Notes: generated from the letters alone by a model not told the origin. Shown: positions 50,475 through 59,636, counted from the stretch's first letter. The stretch: DNA of 60,342 bases from Bacillota bacterium (GCA_029776155.1 JAKOTU010000056.1:1-60342), one strand, 5' to 3'. Program-made: numbers and translations.

Positions 50475-51533
50475 ATGCGCGACGAGGAAGCCATTTACAA
50501 GTATCTGCAGATGATTGCACCAGGCACTCAGCTCTACGAAGGGCTGGAAAGCATCTTGAAGGCCAAAACGGGAGCGCTGATTGTCATCGGCGATACTCCC
50601 GAAGTATTGGCGCTGGTTAACGGGGGGTTCCATATCGATGCGGAGATGCATCCGGCGGCCCTTTACGAGCTGGCCAAAATGGATGGGGCCATCGTCTTGT
50701 CCAGCGATGCCAAACGCATCCTCTACGCCAATACCCATCTCACCCCTGATCCCATGATTCCCACCCAGGAGACCGGAACGCGCCATAAAACGGCAGAACG
50801 GGTGGCCAAACAGACGGGCCAGATCGTGATTTCCATCTCCCAGCGCCGCAATATTATTACCATCTACAAAGACAACTGGAAACACGTGGTCCGGGAAGTG
50901 AGCGTGATCCTCTCCAAGGCCAACCAGGCCCTGTCCACTTTGGAGAAGTACCGCAGCGTGTTTCAGCAGTCCTTGGTCAACCTCAGCGCTTTAGAGTTCG
51001 AGGATCTGGTTACCCTATCAGATGTGACTACGGTGCTCCAGCGCAGCCAGATGGTGAACCGGATCGCCACGGAAATCGAACGGTATGTGGTTCAGCTGGG
51101 TTCGGAAGGCCGTTTGGTGAAGATGCAGCTGGAAGAATTGATGGCTGATATAAAAGACCAGGGCTTGCTGGTCTTCAAAGACTATTATGTAGGCGATAAT
51201 CTGGCCGAAGCCTGGGGCCAGATCGAGGAGTGGGATTCGGAGGACTTCCTCAATGTGGGTATGCTCTCCAAGGCCTTGGGCTACAGCAGCAGCATCAGCA
51301 GCCTGGAACAGCCCGCGGCCGCCAGAGGCTACCGCATCCTGTCCAAGATACCCCGGCTTCCCATGCCGGTCATTGAGAACCTAGTGGATACCTTCGGCAG
51401 CTTAGCGGCCATTATGGATGCCACCATAGAAGAACTCGATGATGTAGAGGGAATCGGTGAAGTACGGGCGAAGGCTATCAGGGACGGTCTGCGGCGTCTG
51501 CGTGAACAAGTGCTGGTAGACAGCCATCTCTAG
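50475..51533 (+). CDS. disA: DNA integrity scanning diadenylate cyclase
   Basis: A 352-residue enzyme that makes cyclic di-AMP from two ATP while scanning DNA for lesions before sporulation. The DAC domain has KMDGAIVLSSDAKRILYANT and GTRHKTAERVAKQTG, the DGA and RHR motifs of the active site. A helical linker and a C-terminal helix-hairpin-helix domain (LVDTFGSLAAIMDAT, then GIGEVRAKAIRDGLRRL) bind DNA junctions. The ATG 50475 follows AGAAGGTGAG. Confidence 0.96.
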   Translation: MRDEEAIYKYLQMIAPGTQLYEGLESILKAKTGALIVIGDTPEVLALVNGGFHIDAEMHPAALYELAKMDGAIVLSSDAKRILYANTHLTPDPMIPTQETGTRHKTAERVAKQTGQIVISISQRRNIITIYKDNWKHVVREVSVILSKANQALSTLEKYRSVFQQSLVNLSALEFEDLVTLSDVTTVLQRSQMVNRIATEIERYVVQLGSEGRLVKMQLEELMADIKDQGLLVFKDYYVGDNLAEAWGQIEEWDSEDFLNVGMLSKALGYSSSISSLEQPAAARGYRILSKIPRLPMPVIENLVDTFGSLAAIMDATIEELDDVEGIGEVRAKAIRDGLRRLREQVLVDSHL

Positions 51534-51534
51534 G

Positions 51535-51945
51535 TTAGCGGAGGTGGAATATTCCCAAGGTAGCCACGCGCTGGCTCTCCTTGTGGATGATCTCTTCCAG
51601 ATCCAGGTTCAAAGCGTTGCACATGCCAGCGAGGTAGAATAGGTTTTGACCCACTTCTGCTTCCAGCACGTCCCGGCAGTTTTCGCAGAGCTGCCCTTCT
51701 AGATGGGACCGAACGTGGTTCCTAATATCCTCAAAGGAGCAATCGTCGGGCAGAACCTGCTTGGAAGCATCGATCTTGATGCATCCGCAGTCGGTTACCG
51801 CTCGGAAGAGCGCCCTGTTGACCCGGGCATTGGTCTCTTGAAACTTAGAAACGATGTCCAGAATACTGAAGTGCCGGACCAGGTTCTCTTCTACGTTTTT
51901 CTGAAAGTCATGACACGTGCTCATGGGCTTCGTCACTTCGGTCAC
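51535..51945 (-). CDS. Conserved protein next to disA, function unknown
   Basis: A 136-residue protein starting with GTG 51945. It contains TCHDFQKNVEENLVRHFSIL, an AVTDCGCIKIDA stretch with cysteines, LEGQLCENCRDVLE with a CxxC pair and a C-terminal NLFYLAGMCNALNLDLEEII, which recalls the helices of MazG-like nucleotide pyrophosphohydrolases. I cannot assign the family with certainty. It lies two bases after disA on the other strand and has its own promoter. A metal site built from the cysteines is likely. Confidence 0.6.
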   Translation of the reverse strand: MTEVTKPMSTCHDFQKNVEENLVRHFSILDIVSKFQETNARVNRALFRAVTDCGCIKIDASKQVLPDDCSFEDIRNHVRSHLEGQLCENCRDVLEAEVGQNLFYLAGMCNALNLDLEEIIHKESQRVATLGIFHLR

Positions 51946-51983
51946 GTCCTCTCGCCACCTTCTGGGGGGTCAATTCTGGTTCA

Positions 51984-52013
51984 ATTATAAGGCTTGTGAA
52001 AATCGATTGTCAA
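51984..52013 (-). promoter_or_regulatory. Promoter of the disA-adjacent conserved gene
   Basis: On the minus strand TTGACA (52013-52008), 18 bases, TATAAT (51989-51984). Confidence 0.8.
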
Positions 52014-52056
52014 GTTTGGGCAAACCCTGCGAATACCGTACGAAAACCCTCGTCGT

Positions 52057-52085
52057 TTGACTTTGTTCGCCCAGAGTGGTAAATT
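52057..52085 (+). promoter_or_regulatory. Promoter of the CarD-type gene
   Basis: TTGACT (52057-52062), 17 bases, TAAATT (52080-52085). The downstream leader is about 35 bases. Confidence 0.7.
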
Positions 52086-52126
52086 TATTGTAAGGAGCCA
52101 CTTGGTTTGTAAAAGGGGGTGTTGCT

Positions 52127-52606
52127 TTGTATAACGTAGGCGATTACGTGGTCTACCCCATGCACGGCGCTGGCGTGATTGTGGCCATTGAGGAGCGGGA
52201 AGTCTTGGGGGAAAGGCAGAAATACTATATCATGCAGCTTCCCATTGGCGACATGAAGGTCATGATTCCCATGAATGCCGTGGAAGAGCTGGGATTGCGC
52301 CAGGTGATCGGCGCAGAAGAAGTGGAGCGCGTCTATCAAGTGCTGCAGGGGGAAGAAACGGCCATGTCTTCCAACTGGAATCGCCGCTATCGGGCTAATA
52401 TGGAGAAGATCAAAAGCGGAGACATATATGAGGTGGCGGAGGTTGTGCGCAATCTCACCATCAGGGATGCGGAGAAAGGGTTATCCACCGGCGAGAGAAA
52501 AATGCTGGACACAGCCAGGCAGATTCTCGTCAGTGAGTTAGTCATAGCTCAGAACTCTACCAAGGAGGAGGTGGAGGAGGCGATTCAGGAGATATTTCAG
52601 CAGTAG
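52127..52606 (+). CDS. CarD/CdnL-type RNA polymerase-binding regulator
   Basis: A 159-residue protein. The N-terminal 65 residues form a CarD_TRCF RNA polymerase interacting domain (YNVGDYVVYPMHGAGVIVAI), the C-terminal 80 residues are helical with basic and acidic patches that bind promoter DNA. CdnL-type proteins stabilise open promoter complexes, especially at rRNA promoters. TTG 52127 is preceded by GGGGGTG. It has its own promoter and lies before yacL, as in many Bacillota. Confidence 0.9.
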   Translation: MYNVGDYVVYPMHGAGVIVAIEEREVLGERQKYYIMQLPIGDMKVMIPMNAVEELGLRQVIGAEEVERVYQVLQGEETAMSSNWNRRYRANMEKIKSGDIYEVAEVVRNLTIRDAEKGLSTGERKMLDTARQILVSELVIAQNSTKEEVEEAIQEIFQQ

Positions 52607-52723
52607 GGGGTGAGCCGGGACATTTTGGGCCACAAGAGAATACTCGCCAGGAAACAGGAAATACTATGCCTTGAACGAGCAAGCTGTCGCAAGGATGTTG
52701 TAAAACGGGAGGTGAAATAAAGT

Positions 52724-53794
52724 TTGGTCCTGGTTGCTAGGGTCGTTTTTGCATTTATAGGCGCGCTCTTAGGTTATTCGGGATCGTTATTGCTGCTCGA
52801 TACGGGAGTTTTAAGCGGAGTAATGGCAAGTGGGTATCTGGTTGGTCTGTTGGTCTTTTCTGGCGTGGTGATCGGTCTGCTCATCGGCCCGCCTGTGGTC
52901 AGGGGATTGATGATTGGGACCAAGGCGGCAACCCAGTTTGTACTGAAAACCCCCACCCATGAACTAATGGGCGGGATCATCGGTCTTGTCAGCGGCTGGA
53001 TTATTGCCCTGGTTATTTCCATTCCCCTGCTGCGCATCCCGGTGTTGGGGGATTATGTTTCTATCGTGCTGGGCATCCTCCTGGGTTATATGGGATTAGT
53101 GGTGGGCCTCAGGAAGACAGAAGAGATGCAGGGCGTGTTCTCCCGCTCAGAGAAAGTGCTGCGCGGTCTGAGGGGGGCCTCGGAGGCCAGCCCGAAGATA
53201 CTGGACACCAGCGTGATTATTGACGGCAGGATCGCCGACATCACCAAATCGGGGTTTCTGGAAGGGGATCTGATTGTTCCCGGATTCGTTCTAGAGGAAC
53301 TGCAGCACATTGCCGACTCTTCCGATGTGCTCAAGCGCAACCGCGGCAGGAGGGGACTGGACATCCTGAACCGGATCCAAAAAGAACCCTACTGTAACGT
53401 GCGCATCATTGAGGATACTTACAGTGATCTGAGTGAGGTAGATACCAAGCTTATTCGTTTGGCGAAGGACATCAATGGTAAGGTGGTTACCAATGATTAT
53501 AACCTGAACAAGGTGTGCGAGCTGCATGGGGTTCAGGTGCTGAACATCAATGAGCTGGCTAACTCGGTGAAACCCGTAGTCCTTCCTGGAGAAGAGCTGA
53601 AAGTGCATGTGATCAAGGATGGTAAAGAGCAGGGCCAGGGTGTCGGCTACCTGGATGATGGCACCATGATTGTGGTGGATGGCGGGCGCCGCTATATAGG
53701 CCAGACCGTTGCCGTATTGGTCACCAGTGTGCTCCAAACTGCAGCTGGTCGCATGATTTTTGCCAAACCCAAATCCATGGAGCGGGCATTATAG
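52724..53794 (+). CDS. PIN/TRAM domain membrane protein (YacL-like)
   Basis: A 356-residue protein. Four hydrophobic segments (to about residue 130) precede a PIN-like nuclease domain ([36 protein letters not shown] with the acidic residues) and a C-terminal TRAM domain ([20 protein letters not shown]). This architecture is YacL of B. subtilis, of unknown substrate. TTG 52724 follows GGGAGGTGAAAT. A terminator follows the stop. Confidence 0.9.
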   Translation: MVLVARVVFAFIGALLGYSGSLLLLDTGVLSGVMASGYLVGLLVFSGVVIGLLIGPPVVRGLMIGTKAATQFVLKTPTHELMGGIIGLVSGWIIALVISIPLLRIPVLGDYVSIVLGILLGYMGLVVGLRKTEEMQGVFSRSEKVLRGLRGASEASPKILDTSVIIDGRIADITKSGFLEGDLIVPGFVLEELQHIADSSDVLKRNRGRRGLDILNRIQKEPYCNVRIIEDTYSDLSEVDTKLIRLAKDINGKVVTNDYNLNKVCELHGVQVLNINELANSVKPVVLPGEELKVHVIKDGKEQGQGVGYLDDGTMIVVDGGRRYIGQTVAVLVTSVLQTAAGRMIFAKPKSMERAL

Positions 53795-53810
53795 GTTCTA
53801 TTGTCTAGCC

Positions 53811-53842
53811 AAGGCCTGGTGCACTGACATCAGGCCTTTTTT
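53811..53842 (+). terminator. Terminator after yacL
   Basis: AAGGCCTG and CAGGCCTT form an eight-base stem with a 12-base loop, followed by TTTTGG. Confidence 0.8.
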
Positions 53843-53886
53843 GGTTCTCAGGCCGGAGGCACGATAGGGAAGCAGGAGGCGTGAAG

Positions 53887-55029
53887 ATGAAGGTTGGAGT
53901 AGTGATTGCTGCAGCAGGATCTGGACTGCGCATGGGGGCCGAGGGCAACAAGGTGCTCCTGCCGGTGCAGGGCAAGCCCATGCTGCAGTACAGTCTCGAA
54001 TGCTTTGAGGCCATGGACGAAGTAAGGGATCTAGTGGTGGTTACCAGGGAAGAGGATCAGGAGATGGTGGGGACGCTGCTTGAGAGAATGCAGCCCACCA
54101 AACGAATACAGGTGGTGCCCGGGGGACCCGTGCGGCAGGAAAGCGTTTATCGGGGGCTGCAGGCCCTGCCCGCGGATACGCAGTGGGTGATTATCCATGA
54201 TGGGGCGCGCCCCTTTATTACCACCACCGCGGTGCGCCGGGGGCTGGAGGCAGCCCGGGAGCATGGGGCTGTGGGGCTGGCTGTGCCGGTCAAGGACACC
54301 ATCAAAAGGGTGCGCGCTGGGGTGGTCGTGGACACCCTGCCCCGCTCCGAGCTCTGGGCCATGCAGACACCCCAGATCTTCCGCTACGAACTGATCCTAA
54401 AGGCCCATCAGGAGGCCAGGCGCCGGGACCTGGTGGCCACCGACGACTGCGCCTTGGTGGAGGCCCTGGGGCATCCTGTACAGATCGTACCCGGCGAGTA
54501 CAGCAACATCAAGGTGACCACGCCGGAAGATCTGCCGCGCCGGGAGGAGTTCTCTGTGGGTAGCGGCTACGATGTGCACCGCCTGGTGCCGGGCAGGCCC
54601 CTGATTCTGGGTGGAGTTGAAATCCCCTTTGAACTAGGGCTGTTGGGGCACTCCGATGCCGATGTGCTCACCCATGCGGTGATGGATGCCCTGCTCGGAG
54701 CTTTAGGCGCGGGGGATATCGGCGAGCATTTCCCAGATACCGATTCCAGCTATGCAGGCATATCCAGCATGGCGCTGTTGGCCAGGGTTATGGAGCTGGT
54801 GAGGAGCAGGGGCTGGGAAGTGAGCAATGCCGATGCGGTTGTGCTGGCCCAAAGGCCCAAACTTACCCCGTGGAAAGGGGCCATCCGCACCAGTTTGGCC
54901 CAGGCGCTGGGCGTTTTCGAGGCGCGGGTGAACATTAAAGCTTCCACCAGCGAAGGTTTGGGCTTTGTGGGAAGGGGTGAGGGCATCGCGGCCCAAGCTG
55001 TGGTTATGCTCCGCTCCGCGCGGAGTTGA
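53887..55029 (+). CDS. ispDF: Bifunctional IspD/IspF enzyme of isoprenoid synthesis
   Basis: A 380-residue fusion. Residues 1-225 are the cytidylyltransferase IspD ([30 protein letters not shown]), and residues about 227-380 are the cyclodiphosphate synthase IspF ([37 protein letters not shown], the zinc ligands D, H, H). They catalyse the third and fifth steps of the MEP pathway to IPP/DMAPP. The ATG 53887 is preferred to GTG 53881, which sits on the ribosome-binding site. Many Bacillota have separate ispD and ispF genes at this locus. Confidence 0.96.
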   Translation: MKVGVVIAAAGSGLRMGAEGNKVLLPVQGKPMLQYSLECFEAMDEVRDLVVVTREEDQEMVGTLLERMQPTKRIQVVPGGPVRQESVYRGLQALPADTQWVIIHDGARPFITTTAVRRGLEAAREHGAVGLAVPVKDTIKRVRAGVVVDTLPRSELWAMQTPQIFRYELILKAHQEARRRDLVATDDCALVEALGHPVQIVPGEYSNIKVTTPEDLPRREEFSVGSGYDVHRLVPGRPLILGGVEIPFELGLLGHSDADVLTHAVMDALLGALGAGDIGEHFPDTDSSYAGISSMALLARVMELVRSRGWEVSNADAVVLAQRPKLTPWKGAIRTSLAQALGVFEARVNIKASTSEGLGFVGRGEGIAAQAVVMLRSARS

Positions 55030-55054
55030 CTTGGCAGGGACCCTTGCATATAAT
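55026..55054 (+). promoter_or_regulatory. Promoter of the cysS T-box leader
   Basis: TTGACT (55026-55031), 17 bases, TATAAT (55049-55054); the -35 overlaps the ispDF stop. Confidence 0.85.
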
Positions 55055-55061
55055 ATGGTTA

Positions 55062-55324
55062 TTATTAGGCAAAGGACATGAAGGGGAGAGTAGTTAAGAG
55101 CGCCGCCCAGAGAGGGGCACATCTGGTGGGAGTGCCCTGCGGTTACCTTAATGAAGTGCACCCCAGATCTGCCAACCGAAACCGCCCGGGCGGGAGTAGG
55201 CTTGGACGGCTGCACCCGTTACCGTGCCCAAAGTGCTGACGTGCAGGCGCCAGGCGCTGCGCGTTGGAAGCAGAGTGGAACCGCGGCCCTCGTCTCTGTG
55301 AGAGAAGGGGGCTGTTCTTGTTTA
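55062..55324 (+). promoter_or_regulatory. T-box riboswitch of cysS (cysteine specific)
   Basis: About 260 bases of untranslated leader between a sigma-A promoter and cysS. The T-box core AGAGTGGAACCGCGG lies at 55272-55286, and a terminator hairpin (GGCCCTCGTCTC and GAGAGAAGGGGGC) with CTGTTCTTGTTT follows. TGC at 55138-55140 in the long stem is a candidate specifier for cysteine. Uncharged tRNA-Cys should stabilise the antiterminator and let cysS be transcribed. Confidence 0.9.
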
Positions 55325-55349
55325 AGCAGGAATGCAGGAGGGGAGAGGT

Positions 55350-56771
55350 ATGAAACGGGAAGTAAGGGTGTACAATACCCTGACTCAAGAAAAGGAACTA
55401 TTCGTGCCTAGGGAGCCGGGTAAGGTGAGCATCTACGTGTGCGGCGTGACGCCCTATTCCGATACCCACCTGGGCCATGCCCGCCCCAGCGTGGTTTGGG
55501 ATGTGATCATCCGCTTCTTCAAGTGGCTGGGCTATGAGACGGTGCATGTGCAAAACTTCACCGACGTTGATGATAAGATCATCCTCAAGTCCCTCAGCGA
55601 AGGGGTGCCCGCGGTGGAGCTGGCCCAGCGCTACATCGATGAATATTTCGCCAGCATGGATGCCCTGGGGGTGCAGCGGGCTGATTATTACCCGAGGGTC
55701 AGCCAGCATATCGAGGAGATTATTGCCCTGATCCAGCGCCTCATTGACAGGGGGCACGCCTACGCAGTCGGCGGGGATGTGTTTTTCAGTGTGGAATCCT
55801 TTAAGGAGTACGGCAAGTTGAGCAAGCAGAGGCTGGAAGAGCTGCGGGAAGGCACCCGTTTCGAGGTGGATCCCAAGAAAAGGGACGCCGCGGACTTTGC
55901 CCTCTGGAAGGCGGCCAAGCCAGGCGAACCGGCCTGGGACAGCCCCTGGGGCAAAGGCCGGCCGGGCTGGCACATTGAATGCTCGGCCATGAGCCTGAAA
56001 TATCTGGGCGAAGAGTTTGATTTCCACGGCGGCGGCAATGACCTGATCTTTCCCCACCATGAGAATGAAATCGCCCAGTCCGAGGCGGCCACAGGCAAGC
56101 CCTTGGCCCGCTACTGGGTGCACAGCGGCATGATCACCCTGAAGGATGCGAAAATGTCCAAGTCCCTGGGCAATATCGTCTCCCTCGGCCAGCTTTTGGA
56201 GAAGTATCCCAGGGGATTGCTGCGCTTTTACCTTTTGTCTACCCACTACCGCTCTGGGCTGGAATACTACGACGGCAAGCTGGAGGAGATGGGCAGGGGT
56301 TGGTCGCGCCTGAACGAATCGGCCCGCAAGCTCAAAGAGGATCTGGAGGAAGCCCAGGACGGAGATCTTGCCAGCGGCGATCAGGAAACCCTGGAGAATC
56401 TGGGCCGCTATGAACAGGAGATTATTGCTGCCTTGAGCGATGATTTTAACACGGCCATGGCCCTGGGGGTGCTCTTCGATTTGGTCAGGGAGATCAACTC
56501 CTACAGACATAAGGGGGGCTTCCACAAAAAAGTGCTGCAGCGGGGCTGGGACGTTTTGAACCTGTGGGCTGGAGAGATCCTTGGCGTGCTCGAGCTGGAG
56601 CAAAGGCAGCAGGAGGGCTTGGTGGATGGACTGATGGAGCTGATCCTGTCCATTCGGGAGGAGCTGCGCCGGGAGAGGAACTTTGCCCTGGCCGACCGCA
56701 TCCGCACTCAGCTGTCCGAGTTGGGGGTTGTGGTGGAAGATACTCCCCAGGGACCGAGATGGAAGGTGTGA
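55350..56771 (+). CDS. cysS: Cysteinyl-tRNA synthetase
   Basis: A 473-residue class I synthetase. The HIGH-type motif is THLGHARPSV, the KMSKS loop DAKMSKSLGN, and zinc ligands are expected at VCGVTPY, WHIECSAM and HHENE. The C-terminal DALR-type domain ends the chain. The ATG 55350 follows GGAGGGGAGAGG. Expression is controlled by the T-box leader. The genes for mini-RNase III, ThyX and RlmB follow closely and are probably cotranscribed. Confidence 0.97.
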   Translation: MKREVRVYNTLTQEKELFVPREPGKVSIYVCGVTPYSDTHLGHARPSVVWDVIIRFFKWLGYETVHVQNFTDVDDKIILKSLSEGVPAVELAQRYIDEYFASMDALGVQRADYYPRVSQHIEEIIALIQRLIDRGHAYAVGGDVFFSVESFKEYGKLSKQRLEELREGTRFEVDPKKRDAADFALWKAAKPGEPAWDSPWGKGRPGWHIECSAMSLKYLGEEFDFHGGGNDLIFPHHENEIAQSEAATGKPLARYWVHSGMITLKDAKMSKSLGNIVSLGQLLEKYPRGLLRFYLLSTHYRSGLEYYDGKLEEMGRGWSRLNESARKLKEDLEEAQDGDLASGDQETLENLGRYEQEIIAALSDDFNTAMALGVLFDLVREINSYRHKGGFHKKVLQRGWDVLNLWAGEILGVLELEQRQQEGLVDGLMELILSIREELRRERNFALADRIRTQLSELGVVVEDTPQGPRWKV

Positions 56772-56774
56772 GCA

Positions 56775-57164
56775 GTGTTTGTAGAAGGGGAACTGAACGT
56801 GGGGGAACTGTCGCCCCTGGCCCTGGCTTATGTGGGTGATGCAGTTTTCGAGCTTTATATTCGCACTAGGCTGGTGGCCTACCCCGCCAAAGTGCATGAC
56901 CTGCACCGTAGTGCTGTGAAATATGTGCAGGCGGCGCGCCAAGCGGAAATCATCCACGCCTGGGAGCCGGAACTCACCGAGGAAGAAAAGGAAGTTGTGC
57001 GCCGGGGCAGAAATGCCAAGGGCGGGGTGCCCCGCCGCAGCGATGCCCTGGAGTACCGCCACAGTACCGGTATGGAGGCGCTGCTGGGCTATTTGTACTT
57101 AAGCGGCCAGCAGGAGCGCTTGCTGCAGCTGCTGCACAAAATCACCCCCACGGTGGATGCATAG
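56775..57164 (+). CDS. mrnC: Mini-ribonuclease III
   Basis: A 129-residue protein, the catalytic RNase III fold without a dsRNA-binding domain (LALAYVGDAVFELYIR and then RGRNAKGG, HSTGMEALLGYLYL). In B. subtilis it matures the 3' and 5' ends of 23S rRNA. GTG 56775 lies three bases after the cysS stop. Length and position after cysS match the family. Confidence 0.95.
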   Translation: MFVEGELNVGELSPLALAYVGDAVFELYIRTRLVAYPAKVHDLHRSAVKYVQAARQAEIIHAWEPELTEEEKEVVRRGRNAKGGVPRRSDALEYRHSTGMEALLGYLYLSGQQERLLQLLHKITPTVDA

Positions 57165-57180
57165 AACAAGGAGGATTGCC

Positions 57181-57795
57181 ATGCAGGTATTGAACAAGGG
57201 GTTTGTGCACTTGGTGGAACACATGGGCGGCGATGCGGCCGTGATCCGCAATGCCAGGCGCTGCTGGCGCAGCGAGTCCAAATCGGAGGAAGATGCCGAC
57301 CGCAAGCTGCTCAGGCATTTAATCAAGAAAGGCCACAAAACCCCCTTCGAAGCCATGGTCTTTACCTTTGATGTGAAGGCGCCCCTGTTTGTGGCCAGGC
57401 AGTGGTTCAGGCACCGCATTGCTTCGTACAACGAAGAATCGCTGCGCTACTGCGTAGCCAACCGGGAATACTACATCCCAGAGGATTTGGAAGGGGAGCT
57501 TTTGGAGGCTTGGGTGCAGCAGAATGAAGCGGCCTTTGACTTCTACTATGAGCTGGTGAATACCTACAAAATGCGCCGGGAAAAGGCGCGCAGCGTTCTG
57601 CCAGTGGGCATTTATACCAACTTCTACTGGACGGTCAACGGCAGCTCCCTCATGAACTTCCTCATGCTGCGGACCGCCCCAGATGCCCAGTATGAGATCA
57701 GGATGTACGCCGAAGCCATTCTGGAGTTGGTCAAAGAAGTGGCCCCCATCTCCTTTGGGGAGTTTGAAAGGGAGGTATTAAAGCGCGGTGGTTGA
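57181..57795 (+). CDS. thyX: Flavin-dependent thymidylate synthase ThyX
   Basis: A 204-residue FAD enzyme that makes dTMP from dUMP with methylenetetrahydrofolate and NADPH. The ThyX motif RHRIASYNEESLRYC is present (RHRxxSxNxxSxRY type). The ATG 57181 follows AAGGAGG. It overlaps rlmB by eight bases. The neighbouring gene order cysS-mrnC-thyX-rlmB is typical of the Bacillota. Confidence 0.96.
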   Translation: MQVLNKGFVHLVEHMGGDAAVIRNARRCWRSESKSEEDADRKLLRHLIKKGHKTPFEAMVFTFDVKAPLFVARQWFRHRIASYNEESLRYCVANREYYIPEDLEGELLEAWVQQNEAAFDFYYELVNTYKMRREKARSVLPVGIYTNFYWTVNGSSLMNFLMLRTAPDAQYEIRMYAEAILELVKEVAPISFGEFEREVLKRGG

Positions 57796-58534
57796 TGTAG
57801 CCGGGCGCCAGCCCGTTTTAGAAGCACTGCGTTCAGGGCAGGAGATCAACAAGCTGCTCGTGGCCAAAGGGCAGCGCCAGGGTTCCCTGCGGGAGATTGT
57901 GGCCCTGGCTAGACAGCGGGGCATTGTGGTGCAGGAGGTGGACCGCAGCGTCCTGGATCGCCTGAGTCGGGAGGTAAATCACCAGGGAGTTGTGGCCCAG
58001 TTGGCTGAAGTGCGCTATTTCGAACTGGACGAGCTGTTAGCGCAGGCCAAGGCCGCTGAATGGCCCCCGCTGCTGCTGGTCTTGGACGGTATTCAGGATC
58101 CCCACAATCTGGGAGCCATCATCCGCAGCGGAGAAGCCCTGGGTGCCCAGGGGGTGATTATCCCCAAGCGCCGCGGGGCATTGGTCACGGAGGCGGTGAT
58201 GAAGGCTTCTGCGGGCGCCGCCAATTACTTCCCCATCTGCCGGGTGACCAATTTGGCTGCCACCATTGATGCCCTCAAGGGTGAGGGTTTCTGGGTGTTC
58301 GGCGCGGATGCGGCCGGCGAGCCCTGCTTCCAACAGGACCTCACGGGCCCCGTAGCCCTGGTTATCGGGGGCGAAGGCTTTGGTTTGAGCCGTTTGGTGC
58401 GGGAAAAATGTGACTTTCTTTCCTCTATTCCCATGCGGGGCCGTATCAACTCCTTGAACGCCTCTGTGGCCGCCTCCCTGCTCATGCTGGAGGTGGTTCG
58501 GCAGCGCTCGTGGGCCAACCTTGACCCCCGCTAG
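57788..58534 (+). CDS. rlmB: 23S rRNA (guanosine-2'-O-)-methyltransferase RlmB
   Basis: A 248-residue SpoU-family enzyme that methylates G2251 of 23S rRNA. The knot-forming motifs are DGIQDPHNLGAIIRSGEA, VIGGEGFGLSRLV and NSLNASVAASLLMLE. The N-terminal RNA-binding L30e-like part (RQPVLEALRSGQEINKLLVA) is intact. GTG 57788 overlaps the ThyX end; its ribosome-binding site is 12 bases away. Confidence 0.94.
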   Translation: MVDVAGRQPVLEALRSGQEINKLLVAKGQRQGSLREIVALARQRGIVVQEVDRSVLDRLSREVNHQGVVAQLAEVRYFELDELLAQAKAAEWPPLLLVLDGIQDPHNLGAIIRSGEALGAQGVIIPKRRGALVTEAVMKASAGAANYFPICRVTNLAATIDALKGEGFWVFGADAAGEPCFQQDLTGPVALVIGGEGFGLSRLVREKCDFLSSIPMRGRINSLNASVAASLLMLEVVRQRSWANLDPR

Positions 58535-58549
58535 GCCTTGGTGTATAAT
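58521..58549 (+). promoter_or_regulatory. Promoter of sigH
   Basis: TTGACC (58521-58526), 17 bases, TATAAT (58544-58549). The -35 overlaps the end of rlmB. Confidence 0.8.
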
Positions 58550-58605
58550 AAACACGTGCCGTTTGGACAAACTGTGTCCTGTGACACGTGGGGTGGAGGC
58601 GATGG

Positions 58606-59259
58606 ATGGTGAGTGCAAATGTGCCCAAAAGGTGTTACGACATGTACGAAAGCCTGAGCGATGAGGAAATCGTCCAGCTCGCCCGGGACACCGACGATGA
58701 GGCCCTGGAACACCTGATCAACAAGTACAAGAACTTCGTTCGGGCCAAGGCACGTTCCTACTTCTTGATTGGAGCAGACCGCGAAGACATCATCCAAGAG
58801 GGTATGATTGGTCTCTATAAGGCCATCCGAGACTTTCGCCCTGATAAGTTGGCTTCCTTCCGCGCCTTTGCGGAGCTGTGCATCACCCGCCAGATTATCA
58901 CAGCCATCAAGACGGCGACCCGCCAGAAACACATCCCCCTCAACTGCTACGTATCTTTGAACAAACCCATCTACGATGAAGAGTCTGATCGCACTCTGTT
59001 GGATGTGATTTCCGGTTCGAAAGTGACTGATCCCGAGGAGCTCGTGATCAGCCGGGAAGAGTTCTCCGATATTGAAACCAAGATGGTGGAGTTTTTGAGC
59101 GAGCTGGAATGGCAGGTGCTCATGTATTATCTGGAAGGGAAGAGCTATCAGGAGATCGCGGACGAATTAGGCCGCCATGTGAAGTCTATTGATAATGCCC
59201 TGCAGAGGGTTAAGCGCAAGCTGGAACGCTATCTGGAGAAGCGGGAAAGCGTGCATTAA
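58606..59259 (+). CDS. sigH: RNA polymerase sigma-H factor
   Basis: A 217-residue sigma-70 family factor that drives early sporulation and transition-state genes. Region 2 has IIQEGMIGLYKAIRDFRPDK and RAFAELCITRQIITAIK; region 4 has SYQEIADELGRHVKSIDNA followed by LQRVKRKLERYLEKR. The ATG 58606 follows GGTGGAGGCG six bases upstream. Its own TTGACC/TATAAT promoter is present. tRNA genes and tuf follow, as in B. subtilis. Confidence 0.95.
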   Translation: MVSANVPKRCYDMYESLSDEEIVQLARDTDDEALEHLINKYKNFVRAKARSYFLIGADREDIIQEGMIGLYKAIRDFRPDKLASFRAFAELCITRQIITAIKTATRQKHIPLNCYVSLNKPIYDEESDRTLLDVISGSKVTDPEELVISREEFSDIETKMVEFLSELEWQVLMYYLEGKSYQEIADELGRHVKSIDNALQRVKRKLERYLEKRESVH

Positions 59260-59290
59260 TCTGCAGCCGCCTTCTCCCCAGAGATTGCTG

Positions 59291-59319
59291 TTGACAGAAG
59301 CCCAATGGGTTGCTATACT
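59291..59319 (+). promoter_or_regulatory. Promoter of the tRNA-Thr-Tyr-Met cluster
   Basis: TTGACA (59291-59296), 17 bases, TATACT (59314-59319); tRNA-Thr begins 13 bases later. Confidence 0.9.
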
Positions 59320-59332
59320 CTTAAGTGGTTAA

Positions 59333-59408
59333 GCCGGTGTAGCTCAATTGGCAGAGCACTCGACTTGTAATCGAGAGGTTGTGGATTCGAGTTCCACCTC
59401 CGGCTCCA
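59333..59408 (+). tRNA. tRNA-Thr (TGT)
   Basis: A 76-nt tRNA with encoded CCA. Acceptor GCCGGTG/CTCCGGC has one mismatch (6/67); anticodon stem CTCGA/TCGAG with loop CTTGTAA and anticodon TGT; T loop TTCGAGT. Confidence 0.92.
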
Positions 59409-59420
59409 TTGAATACACGT

Positions 59421-59506
59421 GGAGGGATACCCAAGCTGGCCAAAGGGGGCAGACTGTAAATCTGCTGGCAGTGCCTTCGCAGGTTCGAATCCTGCTCCCT
59501 CCACCA
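59421..59506 (+). tRNA. tRNA-Tyr (GTA)
   Basis: An 86-nt class II tRNA. Acceptor GGAGGGA/TCCCTCC, anticodon stem GCAGA/TCTGC with loop CTGTAAA and anticodon GTA, a long variable arm, T loop GGTTCGAATCC and encoded CCA. Confidence 0.94.
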
Positions 59507-59521
59507 TTTTCCATAAATCAT

Positions 59522-59598
<77 letters not shown>

Positions 59599-59606
59599 GA
59601 TTATCC

Positions 59607-59636
59607 AACCGTCAGAGCGATTCTGGTGGTTTTTTG
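59607..59636 (+). terminator. Terminator after the tRNA cluster
   Basis: AACCGTCAGA and TCTGGTGGTT form a stem with wobble pairs, followed by six T residues. Confidence 0.8.

Noticed and set aside
55398..57062. Long open frame of 554 codons on the minus strand opposite cysS and mrnC
   Set aside because: It lies completely opposite well-supported genes, has no ribosome-binding site and its composition fits a shadow frame of a G+C-rich gene.
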